Shown one piece after another: positions 1 through 6,544 of a DNA stretch of 8,381 bases. The notes below the pieces were generated by a model that did no database searches, was not told the DNA's origin, and saw only the letters and a list, made by a program, of their open reading frames with translations. Position numbers and translations under genes: made by a program. Source of the stretch: Candidatus Nealsoniibacteriota bacterium (lineage in GTDB: Bacteria > Patescibacteriota > Minisyncoccia > Minisyncoccales > GWA2-38-27); contig VGKE01000009.1 of the NCBI GenBank assembly GCA_016867195.1, positions 1 through 8,381 of the forward strand. Reading direction: 5' to 3'. The first letter of the stretch is position 1; each line of letters begins with the position of its first letter.

Positions 1-282
1 TATCCTCCGGCCATTAGAGATATTGCTGTTTTGGTTCCTTTTGAGGTGAAAGTTATTGACGCAATGAACAAAATTAATTTGGCCGGGGGAGACCTGGTGG
101 CGGATGTTGACCTTTTTGATATTTACCAAGGCGAGGGGTTGCCCGACGGCAAGAAAAATCTGGCTTTTCATATAATTTTTCAGTCAAAAAATAAAACATT
201 AGGCCTGGAAGAAATAAACGCTCTGCAAGATAAAATTATTAAGGCATTAGAAAGTAATCCCGAATGGGAAGTGAGAAAATAA
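1..282 (+). CDS. pheT: Phenylalanyl-tRNA synthetase beta subunit, C-terminal end (partial)
   Basis: The reading frame is open from base 1 and ends in TAA, so only the last 93 residues are present and the start lies upstream of the window. They match the FDX-ACB (anticodon-binding) domain that closes bacterial PheT: an opening YPPAIRDIAVLV (family pattern YPxxxRDxxxxV), a central LFDIYQGEGLPDGKKNLAF (family pattern fDvYxGxxlxxGkkSla), then KTLGLEEINALQDKI and a final WEVRK. In the alpha2-beta2 synthetase this domain contacts the anticodon of tRNA-Phe while charging it in the cytoplasm. gyrB begins 9 bases after the stop, in the same direction, and may be transcribed with pheT. Identification of the domain is confident; nothing can be said about the rest of the protein. 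Confidence 0.93.
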   Translation, partial: YPPAIRDIAVLVPFEVKVIDAMNKINLAGGDLVADVDLFDIYQGEGLPDGKKNLAFHIIFQSKNKTLGLEEINALQDKIIKALESNPEWEVRK

Positions 283-2237
<1,955 letters not shown>

Positions 2238-2245
2238 AAAAAATT

Positions 2246-2446
2246 ATGAAACCCGTTGATTTGCCGAAGAAAATCGTAATATTTCTTAAAGAGGTGCGTC
2301 TGGAGATAAAAAAAGTTAACTGGCCCACGAAAAAAGAGTTGGTCAGATATACTTTGATTATTGTCGGGGTTTCGGTTGCCGTGGCTATTTTCCTCGGCGG
2401 ATTAGACATCTTTTTTCAATTTTTAAGAGATAGGTTTATACTTTAA
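2246..2446 (+). CDS. secE: Preprotein translocase subunit SecE
   Basis: Small subunit that clamps SecY in the SecYEG protein-export channel of the inner membrane. The 66-residue product is the short single-span form. An amphipathic N-terminal helix carries the family signature FLKEVRLEIKKVNWPTKKEL (about 14-33, compare evrkElkKVtWPtrkEl). One hydrophobic membrane helix follows (about 35-58, YTLIIVGVSVAVAIFLGG), then a short polar tail. The gene is followed after 1 base by nusG, the standard secE-nusG pair. The start is set by the protein pattern and by a -10 box ending 8 bases upstream; there is no Shine-Dalgarno sequence. Confidence 0.93.
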   Translation: MKPVDLPKKIVIFLKEVRLEIKKVNWPTKKELVRYTLIIVGVSVAVAIFLGGLDIFFQFLRDRFIL

Positions 2447-2447
2447 T

Positions 2448-2993
2448 ATGCCAAAACAACGTTTGCCCCAGGAAAAAAATTGGTATGTTCTTCACACTTA
2501 TTCTGGTTATGAAGACGCGGTTGCGAAAAATCTGAAACAAAGGGTTGATTCTTTGGGTATGGAAGATAAAATTTTCAATGTTATTGTTCCGAAGGAAAAA
2601 AAGATTAAAATTAAAAATGGCAAAAGGAAGACAATAGAAGAGAAAATTTATCCCGGCTATGTTCTGGTTGAGATGATTGTTACTGATGATTCCTGGTATA
2701 TTGTCAGGAATACGCCTAATGTGACCGGTTTTGTGGGCGTGGGGACGACGCCGGTGCCGGTTTCTTCAGCAGAGATTGAGAATTTGAAAAAAAGAATGGG
2801 CGTTGAGGCGCCTCAGTATAAAATTGAAGCGAGGGTAGGGGATTCGGTTAAAATTATTGACGGCCCTTTTAAGGATTTTGACGGCAAGGTTTCAGAGATT
2901 GACCAGGAACGAGGGAAGATAAAGGTTTTGGTCAATATGTTTGGCCGGGACACGCCGGTGGAACTGGACTCGTTGCAGATAAAGAAGATTTGA
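2448..2993 (+). CDS. nusG: Transcription termination/antitermination factor NusG
   Basis: Elongation factor that binds RNA polymerase through its NGN domain and couples it to the ribosome or Rho through its KOW domain. The 181 residues cover the whole family length. NGN spans about 11-115: NWYVLHTYSGYEDAVAKNL (family pattern WYvvqtySGyEekVkknL), the acidic-basic linker KEKKIKIKNGKRKTIEEKIYP, then GYVLVEM and NTPNVTGFVG. KOW spans about 126-178: GDSVKIIDGPFKDFDGKV followed by MFGRDTPVELD (family pattern mFGRxTPvELdf). The gene starts 1 base after the secE stop, so the two are probably translationally coupled. Immediately after the TGA stop begins a structured repeat element that separates nusG from rplK. 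Confidence 0.96.
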   Translation: MPKQRLPQEKNWYVLHTYSGYEDAVAKNLKQRVDSLGMEDKIFNVIVPKEKKIKIKNGKRKTIEEKIYPGYVLVEMIVTDDSWYIVRNTPNVTGFVGVGTTPVPVSSAEIENLKKRMGVEAPQYKIEARVGDSVKIIDGPFKDFDGKVSEIDQERGKIKVLVNMFGRDTPVELDSLQIKKI

Positions 2994-3122
2994 GCGAAGC
3001 GAAAACCCCGCCCTCTATGCTGTTTTATATCGTCAGTGAAGTAAATCGTAATACAAAAAACACAAAATTACTTCGCGCTGTAGGCCCCACGGCTTAGAGG
3101 GCGGGGTGCTCACTACGTTCGC
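2994..3122. repeat. Nested inverted-repeat element filling the nusG-rplK gap
   Basis: A 12-nt GC-rich arm, ccccgccctcta (3006-3017), is perfectly complementary to tagagggcgggg (3095-3106). Inside it, gaagtaa (3038-3044) pairs with ttacttc (3068-3074). At the outer edges gcgaa (2994-2998, repeated at 2999-3003) pairs with ttcgc (3118-3122). The element starts directly after the nusG stop and ends directly before the rplK ATG. GC-rich ends of this kind resemble hairpins of IS200/IS605-type elements or REP/MITE derivatives; that comparison is by eye only. No T-run follows the stem, so it is not an intrinsic terminator, and no ORF or promoter is apparent. Confidence 0.6.
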
Positions 3123-3548
3123 ATGCCTAAAAAAATTAAAACAATTGTAAAATTACAGATTCCGGCTGGTCAAGCAACTCCGGCTCCGCCAGTCGGTCCG
3201 GCTTTAGCCCAGCATGGCGTTAATATTTCGGAATTTTGCCAGAAGTTTAATAACCTGACAAAAGAACAGTCCGGATTTGTGATTCCCGCGGAAGTTACGG
3301 TCTACGAAGACAGGACATACGATATTAAATTAAAACAGCCGCCTGCTTCGGAACTTTTGAAAAAAGCAGCGGCTATTGAAAAGGGTTCCGGTGTGCCGAA
3401 TAAAACCAAAGTCGGAAAAATCACCAGAGCCCAGTTAAAAGAAATTGCCCAAAAAAAGATGCCTGACTTAAACACCGATGATATTGAGCAAGCGATGAAA
3501 ATCATCGAAGGCACCGCCCGCAACATGGGAATAGAAGTAAAAGATTAA
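3123..3548 (+). CDS. rplK: 50S ribosomal protein L11
   Basis: Component of the GTPase-associated centre of the large subunit; it binds 23S rRNA and helps elongation factors act. The 141 residues are exactly the family length. The N-terminal domain shows the proline-rich switch [20 protein letters not shown] (16-35) and EFCQKFN. The C-terminal rRNA-binding domain shows [31 protein letters not shown] and the closing [10 protein letters not shown]. The ATG is the first base after the inverted-repeat element and has no Shine-Dalgarno sequence or nearby -10 box, so the gene probably depends on readthrough from nusG. A strong terminator follows, and rplA, its usual partner, is absent here. A second, synonymously diverged copy of its last codons lies at 3944-3976. 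Confidence 0.97.
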   Translation: MPKKIKTIVKLQIPAGQATPAPPVGPALAQHGVNISEFCQKFNNLTKEQSGFVIPAEVTVYEDRTYDIKLKQPPASELLKKAAAIEKGSGVPNKTKVGKITRAQLKEIAQKKMPDLNTDDIEQAMKIIEGTARNMGIEVKD

Positions 3549-3556
3549 CTAAAGTA

Positions 3557-3593
3557 AAAAAACGGCTCACACTACCAGTATGAGCCGTTTTTT
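3557..3593 (+). terminator. Rho-independent terminator of rplK
   Basis: Arms aacggctca (3561-3569) and tgagccgtt (3581-3589), with an extra act/agt pairing inside, form a stem extended by the A-run before it and the T-run after it (to 3593). It lies 8 bases after the rplK stop. The A-run/T-run symmetry means it could act on both strands. Confidence 0.85.
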
Positions 3594-3611
3594 ATTGATT
3601 TGTCGTCGTTG

Positions 3612-3633
3612 CATCTTAACATATGTTAAGATG
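3612..3633. repeat. Perfect 22-nt palindrome (first)
   Basis: Arm catcttaacat at 3612-3622 is followed directly by its exact reverse complement, with no spacer. It lacks a T-run, so it is not a terminator. Possible readings are a dimer-binding site, recombination site or cruciform; there is no evidence to choose between them. Confidence 0.7.
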
Positions 3634-3645
3634 AGAAAAAAATAT

Positions 3646-3667
3646 CAGGTTGTCGTACGACAACCTG
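3646..3667. repeat. Perfect 22-nt palindrome (second)
   Basis: Arm caggttgtcgt at 3646-3656 is followed directly by its exact reverse complement, ending in the first codon that I can assign to the recombinase remnant. It lies 12 bases after the first palindrome and has the same length and spacer-free form but a different sequence. It may mark the point where the recombinase gene was truncated. Confidence 0.7.
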
Positions 3668-3796
3668 GCGATTAGGGGATTCAATAATTCCATAATTTCA
3701 GAGGCGCTAGGCCACAGCCAGCTCGCCTCATCATTTCAGTATACGCAAGTTAACAATGAGGATCTGGAATTTGCGCTGAGAAAAAGGTTGAATTAA
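3665..3796 (+). pseudogene. Tyrosine recombinase/integrase, C-terminal remnant
   Basis: A frame ending in TAA at 3794-3796 encodes about 43 residues that read as the end of a phage-integrase-family protein. It contains ISEALGHSQLASSFQYTQV, which matches the family block LGHxxxxxTxxYtxV and includes the box-II LGH and the tyrosine that would be the catalytic nucleophile, then NNEDLEFALRKRLN and the stop. There is no start codon and no upstream catalytic domain: the frame loses resemblance to the family at the palindrome 3646-3667. Intact members have roughly 280-400 residues, so most of the gene is gone. It sits between the two copies of the rplK tail, where an integrase gene next to its attachment site would be expected. 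The match is by recognition, not by search. Confidence 0.75.
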
Positions 3797-3807
3797 AATT
3801 GTAGGGA

Positions 3808-3839
3808 AAAAACAACTTTCCAAATTGAAAGTTGTTTTT
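3808..3839 (+). terminator. Rho-independent terminator after the recombinase remnant
   Basis: Arms aaaaacaactttc (3808-3820) and gaaagttgttttt (3827-3839) are perfectly complementary over 13 bp around a 6-nt loop, ending in a T-run. It begins 11 bases after the remnant's stop codon and was probably the terminator of the former recombinase gene. It can be read on either strand. Confidence 0.85.
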
Positions 3840-3843
3840 AGAT

Positions 3844-3871
3844 TTGACACAGGTTTTTAGCAGAGTATAAT
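3844..3871 (+). promoter_or_regulatory. Consensus promoter upstream of the deaminase gene
   Basis: TTGACA (3844-3849), 16 bases, TATAAT (3866-3871): both hexamers match sigma-70 consensus fully. The -10 box lies within a 14-nt palindrome, agtataattatact (3864-3877), which could be an operator. Start is expected near 3878, giving the deaminase a leader of about 110 nt that contains the displaced rplK tail. This is much longer than the near-zero leaders of other genes here. Confidence 0.75.
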
Positions 3872-3943
3872 TATACTTGAAAAAAGGAACTTTTAATTTT
3901 TATATTTTAAATCGTGTATAGTGTAATTAAATTTATCGCCTGG

Positions 3944-3976
3944 ACTGCGAGAAATATGGGAATTGAAGTGGAGTAG
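3944..3976 (+). pseudogene. Displaced second copy of the rplK 3' end
   Basis: This stretch encodes [10 protein letters not shown] and a TAG stop, the same peptide as the end of L11 (TARNMGIEV at 3513-3539, then KD and stop). Over those nine shared codons 20 of 27 bases match; six codons differ and every difference is synonymous (for example CGC/AGA for Arg). Further upstream only weak similarity remains (ATCG at 3935-3938 aligns with ATCG at 3501-3507). It has no start codon and cannot be a functional L11. I read it as the original rplK end, separated from its gene by 431 bp of inserted DNA, or as the end of a second rplK copy that was deleted. Confidence 0.75.
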
Positions 3977-3990
3977 ACGTCAAATTTTTT

Positions 3991-4911
3991 ATGAAAAGAA
4001 AACCTCTTATTTTATATATCCCTGTTATTCATAAGGGATATTTGGATTTTTTAAAGGGTTATAAAGATAAAATTTCCAAAGTTTATCTTATAGATAAAAA
4101 ACTATTGAAGGAACTTTCTGAATTTGAACCGGATATTGCCTATTTGGAGCCGGAAGAAATTCAATCTTTGCTTAAAAGTTTCGGCATAGGAAATATATTG
4201 GTTCTCGGCGTAAAAAATATGGCAGAGGTTGAAAATAATATTATATTAGTAAACGATGAGGTTTCCCGTAATTTGCAGGATAAGTATCTAAAAGGCAGGG
4301 AAGTGGAGTGGGTTAATGTTTTTTTGCGTTGGGACAGAAGCAGTATTCTTTCTAAAAAGCCGCTTGACGACATTGAGATATCAAAAGATGAGTTTGATAA
4401 AAAAATAATGGAGATGGCGGAAAAGGAATCTGAAAACAGCAGCGAATGGTGGAGAAGAATAGGAGCGGTTTTAATAAAAGACAAAAAAGTTTTTATTAAG
4501 GCGAACAATAAAGATTTGCCGAGTGACCACACGCCTTATCAATTTGGAGAGCCGAGGGATTTTTTCAAGCCGGGAGAAAGGCATGATATAGCGAGCACCA
4601 TACATGCTGAACAAAGGATTATCGCGGAAGCGGCAAAAAGGGGAGTTTCCGTTGCCGGCGCTTCAATTTATGTTACAACTTTTCCCTGTCCGGTATGCGC
4701 AAAAATAATTGCCTGTTCCGGGATAAAAAAAGTATATTTCAAAGAAGGGGGCTCCAATTTTGACGCTAAAAAAGTGCTGGAATCAGCAGGCGTGAAAATA
4801 GTTTATGTTCCCTTGGAAAAGTGTTCAACATCCGATGTTGAACACTTGCCCCTTGCTCGCGAGGGGCTTTTTTTATTTTTTATTTTTTGCTATAATAATT
4901 TTAAATTATGA
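3991..4911 (+). CDS. Deoxycytidylate-deaminase-like protein with an N-terminal extra domain
   Basis: Residues about 132-276 are a zinc-dependent cytidine/deoxycytidylate deaminase domain: HAEQRI at 205-210 (zinc ligand His205, catalytic Glu207) and PCPVC at 232-236 (zinc ligands Cys233 and Cys236), with [10 protein letters not shown] before and SGIKKVYF after. The likely reaction is dCMP to dUMP, feeding ThyA encoded next; activity on other deaminated substrates cannot be excluded. Residues 1-~125 form a separate domain that begins [16 protein letters not shown], recalling the first strand and HxGH loop of cytidylyltransferase-like folds but with HKGY instead of HIGH, so catalysis by that domain is doubtful. 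The last ~29 residues (278-306) are encoded by a hairpin, a terminator and the thyA promoter, end in [10 protein letters not shown] and are unlikely to be a native tail. The stop TGA overlaps the thyA ATG (ATGA). Confidence 0.85.
   Translation: MKRKPLILYIPVIHKGYLDFLKGYKDKISKVYLIDKKLLKELSEFEPDIAYLEPEEIQSLLKSFGIGNILVLGVKNMAEVENNIILVNDEVSRNLQDKYLKGREVEWVNVFLRWDRSSILSKKPLDDIEISKDEFDKKIMEMAEKESENSSEWWRRIGAVLIKDKKVFIKANNKDLPSDHTPYQFGEPRDFFKPGERHDIASTIHAEQRIIAEAAKRGVSVAGASIYVTTFPCPVCAKIIACSGIKKVYFKEGGSNFDAKKVLESAGVKIVYVPLEKCSTSDVEHLPLAREGLFLFFIFCYNNFKL
4819..4847. repeat. Near-perfect inverted repeat inside the deaminase 3' end
   Basis: Arms aagtgttcaacat (4819-4831) and atgttgaacactt (4835-4847) pair over 13 bp with a 3-nt loop, directly before a terminator hairpin. 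It falls where the conserved deaminase domain ends, and is translated as [10 protein letters not shown]. It may be a small palindromic insertion or a 3'-end stabilising hairpin. Confidence 0.75.
4848..4874 (+). terminator. Rho-independent terminator lying within the deaminase reading frame
   Basis: gccccttg (4848-4855) pairs with cgaggggc (4860-4867; one T-G wobble) around the loop ctcg, followed by a run of seven T. The downstream sequence continues T-rich to 4888. The deaminase frame has no stop before it: the first stop is TGA at 4909-4911, beyond the terminator. Confidence 0.8.
4888..4896 (+). promoter_or_regulatory. Extended -10 promoter of thyA
   Basis: TGCTATAAT is a perfect extended -10 element (TGn plus TATAAT). 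There is no good -35 box, only T-rich DNA, as is usual for extended -10 promoters. It ends 11 bases before the thyA ATG, so the expected mRNA has a leader of only a few bases. Confidence 0.65.
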
Positions 4912-5729
4912 AACAATATTTGGAATTACTTGATTATGTCTTAAAAAACGGGGAGAAAAAGGGCGACCCTCAGGGAGTGGGGAATATCGCTGTTTGCGGT
5001 TACCAGATGAGATTTAAAATGGATGATGGATTTCCTTTGCTGACCACAAAGAAGATGCCTCTAAAATCAATCATTATTGAACTGCTTTGGTTTTTGAGAG
5101 GAGATACTAATGTTAAATTTTTGCAAGATAATAAGGTGACGATTTGGGATGAATGGGCTACGCCCGAAGCAACTGCAAAATACGGTCTTCCGCCGGGAGA
5201 ATTGGGGCCGATATATGGCGAAAAATGGAGAAGATGGAAAAAGAGAGACGGGGGAACAATAGACCAGATTGCAGATGTGGTGGAGGAAATAAAAAGTTTT
5301 CCGGATTCAAGACGTTTGGTCGTAACTTCCTGGGACCCGGAAGACGTTGATAAGGTTTTTGTGGCTCCGTGCCACTGCTTTTTCAAATTTTTCGTGGCTA
5401 ACGGCAAACTTTCTTTGCACTTATTTCAAAGAAGTTGTGATATATTTTTAGGAGTGCCTTTCAACATCGCTTCTTATTCCTTACTTTTAATGATGATGGC
5501 CCAAGCGACGGGCCTAAAAGCCAATGAATTTATTCATACGCTTTCCGACGCTCATATATATTTAAATCATATTGACCAGGTAAAACTTCAACTGACCAGA
5601 GAGCCAAGGCCTTTGCCGAAGATGACTCTGAATCCGGAAATAAAAAATATCTTTGATTTTAAATTAGAGGACTTCAAACTTGAAAATTACAACCCTCATC
5701 CCCCAATAAAAGGGGACATCGCTATTTAG
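4908..5729 (+). CDS. thyA: Thymidylate synthase (ThyA type)
   Basis: Methylates dUMP to dTMP with methylene-tetrahydrofolate, releasing dihydrofolate. The 273 residues are close to the usual 264-ish length. Visible family features: [20 protein letters not shown] (42-61), the phosphate-binding [11 protein letters not shown] (134-144), the catalytic cysteine in [10 protein letters not shown] (Cys155), [17 protein letters not shown] (174-190), [20 protein letters not shown] (214-233) and the C-terminal [11 protein letters not shown]. The gene starts inside the stop of the deaminase frame but has its own extended -10 promoter, so it is likely transcribed separately with almost no leader. The dihydrofolate product would be recycled by DHFR encoded at 7579. 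A second copy of its last 34 bases, including the stop codon, lies at 6516-6549, 815 bp downstream. Confidence 0.97.
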   Translation: MKQYLELLDYVLKNGEKKGDPQGVGNIAVCGYQMRFKMDDGFPLLTTKKMPLKSIIIELLWFLRGDTNVKFLQDNKVTIWDEWATPEATAKYGLPPGELGPIYGEKWRRWKKRDGGTIDQIADVVEEIKSFPDSRRLVVTSWDPEDVDKVFVAPCHCFFKFFVANGKLSLHLFQRSCDIFLGVPFNIASYSLLLMMMAQATGLKANEFIHTLSDAHIYLNHIDQVKLQLTREPRPLPKMTLNPEIKNIFDFKLEDFKLENYNPHPPIKGDIAI

Positions 5730-5766
5730 CCAATAATTTTTTTTACTTAACTAAGTTAAGAGACCG

Positions 5767-5797
5767 CAGAGGACTTTTCTCTGTAGTTTTTGTTTTT
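5767..5797 (+). terminator. Possible weak terminator after thyA
   Basis: cagag (5767-5771) pairs with ctctg (5779-5783), followed by the T-rich tract tagtttttgtttttt. Another small hairpin, cttaac/gttaag (5746-5760), lies just before. The stem is only 5 bp, so termination may be partial. Confidence 0.4.
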
Positions 5798-5808
5798 TGG
5801 GTTGGTTG

Positions 5809-5817
5809 TGGTAATAT
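5809..5817 (+). promoter_or_regulatory. Extended -10 promoter of the small-ORF/NTase pair; decides the start
   Basis: TGGTAATAT fits the extended -10 pattern TGnTAnnnT. It overlaps the first possible ATG (5816) and ends 7 bases before a second in-frame ATG (5825), the same spacing as at secE and folA. This makes 5825 the more likely start, with a leaderless mRNA. Confidence 0.5.
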
Positions 5818-5824
5818 GGAATTG

Positions 5825-6001
5825 ATGAAAAAAGAAGCTAAAAATAAAAAAACGGCGCAGGATATCCAGGATGAAATTTTTAAAAAAATGTCCGCGGAAA
5901 GAAAGATCCGGCTCGCTTGCCGTTTAGCCGATTTTTGTTTGAGGCTGAATTCTTTAAATGGAAATTTCAGATCAAGAAAAACTTCTCTACGCCATAACTG
6001 A
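5825..6001 (+). CDS. Small basic protein paired with a nucleotidyltransferase; possible antitoxin
   Basis: 58 residues from the preferred ATG (61 from the alternative at 5816). The sequence is highly charged and probably helical: KKTAQDIQDEIFKKMSAERK is followed by a more hydrophobic helix, IRLACRLADFCLRLNSL, and a basic tail RSRKTSLRHN. I do not recognise a named family. Its frame overlaps the next gene by 44 bases, so the two are probably translated from one mRNA, the arrangement typical of toxin-antitoxin pairs where the small partner comes first. The antitoxin role is inferred only from size, order and the NTase neighbour. The pair lies between the two copies of the thyA tail and may be cargo of an insertion. 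Confidence 0.6.
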   Translation: MKKEAKNKKTAQDIQDEIFKKMSAERKIRLACRLADFCLRLNSLNGNFRSRKTSLRHN

Positions 6002-6524
6002 CATCCTTTCAAATTTAAAGATTGATTATTTTATAACCGGAGGAATGGCTGTTTCTGTTTGGGGCCGACCAAGGGCAACGTTTGATATAGATATAATCGT
6101 TAATTTGATTGAACCCAAAGCCGTTCTTTTAGCCAGGGCCTTTAAGAAAATATCTAAAGCCGGTTATGCGGATGAAGAAATGGCAAAAGACGCTATTAAA
6201 AATAGGGGGGAGTTTAATTTCATAGATTCCTCCAGCGGAATAAAAGTTGATTTCTGGGTAAAAAAAGACGATGAGAGGTCCTTGCTGGAATTTAAAAATA
6301 GGAAATTAAAAAACATCAATGGGCATAATATTTATTTTATTTCTCCCGAAGATTTGATTTTGAGCAAACTTTTGTGGAGGAAGCAAGGGGGAGGGGAGAA
6401 GCATGTTGAAGATATTGTCTCGATTTTTATAATTTCGGGCGATAAGTTGGATATGGATTATCTTAAAAAGTGGGCCGGAAAATTAGATGTTTTTGTTGAA
6501 TTGAAAAACATAATCCCTCAATAA
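5958..6524 (+). CDS. Nucleotidyltransferase-fold protein, AbiEii/DUF6036-like
   Basis: 188 residues with the minimal nucleotidyltransferase pattern: GGMAVSVWGRPRATFDIDII (28-47) supplies the GG loop and the metal-binding Asp43 and Asp45, and KVDFW supplies a likely third acidic residue, Asp98. The block SPEDLILSKLLW (129-140) followed by EKHVEDIVSI (147-156) matches the C-terminal helix region of AbiEii-type and DUF6036-type NTases. Such proteins act as toxins in type IV-like abortive-infection systems or as uncharacterised house NTases; which applies is unknown. Catalytic residues look intact. The start is fixed by overlap with the small ORF upstream and by the protein pattern. Its last three codons and stop lie in the displaced thyA tail in another frame, so the native C-terminus was probably replaced or trimmed on insertion. 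Confidence 0.8.
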   Translation: MEISDQEKLLYAITDILSNLKIDYFITGGMAVSVWGRPRATFDIDIIVNLIEPKAVLLARAFKKISKAGYADEEMAKDAIKNRGEFNFIDSSSGIKVDFWVKKDDERSLLEFKNRKLKNINGHNIYFISPEDLILSKLLWRKQGGGEKHVEDIVSIFIISGDKLDMDYLKKWAGKLDVFVELKNIIPQ

Positions 6525-6544
6525 AAAGGGATATCGCGGTTTAG
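6515..6544 (+). pseudogene. Displaced second copy of the thyA 3' end
   Basis: Read in frame, this encodes PSIKRDIAV and a TAG stop, against PPIKGDIAI and TAG at the end of intact ThyA. At the DNA level 6516-6549 matches 5701-5734 at 28 of 34 positions without gaps, including the stop codon and a few bases beyond. PSIK and IAV are the commoner ThyA ending, so the displaced copy looks more canonical than the attached one apart from Gly to Arg. There is no start and only a few codons of similarity. It overlaps the end of the NTase gene (frame-shifted) and the end of the HIT gene on the other strand. Confidence 0.8.

Larger units (their letters stand above)
3549..3990. other. 442-bp stretch without an intact gene
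   Basis: Between rplK and the deaminase gene lie, in order: the rplK terminator, two perfect 22-nt palindromes, the C-terminal remnant of a tyrosine recombinase, a second terminator, a consensus promoter, about 70 bp of very AT-rich sequence with nothing I recognise, and the displaced rplK tail. The composition suggests the scar of an integrated element. Confidence 0.7.

Noticed and set aside
3006..3106. Rho-independent terminator between nusG and rplK
   Set aside because: The 12-bp arms are 77 bases apart and no T-run follows the second arm.
3701..3729. Hairpin gaggcg/cgcctc as a small RNA or regulatory stem
   Set aside because: It falls inside the coding remnant of the recombinase (codons around EALGHSQLAS), which explains the sequence; no promoter or T-run accompanies it.
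3970..3973. GGAG as Shine-Dalgarno for the deaminase
   Set aside because: It is 17 bases from the ATG, too far, and is part of the displaced rplK tail codons.
4161..4532. Minus-strand 123-codon frame inside the deaminase gene
   Set aside because: Shadow frame rich in Ser/Leu/Phe from antisense reading of Lys/Glu-rich helices.
5000..5407. Minus-strand 135-codon frame inside thyA
   Set aside because: Antisense to conserved ThyA blocks; no family features.
5816..5824. ATG at 5816 as start of the small ORF
   Set aside because: It overlaps the likely -10 box TGGTAATAT; ATG at 5825 has the same -10 spacing as other genes here. Not excluded if another promoter is used.
5743..6012. Minus-strand 89-codon frame opposite the small ORF
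   Set aside because: The plus-strand frame has an extended -10 promoter and overlaps the NTase gene in operon fashion; the minus frame has neither support nor recognisable motifs.
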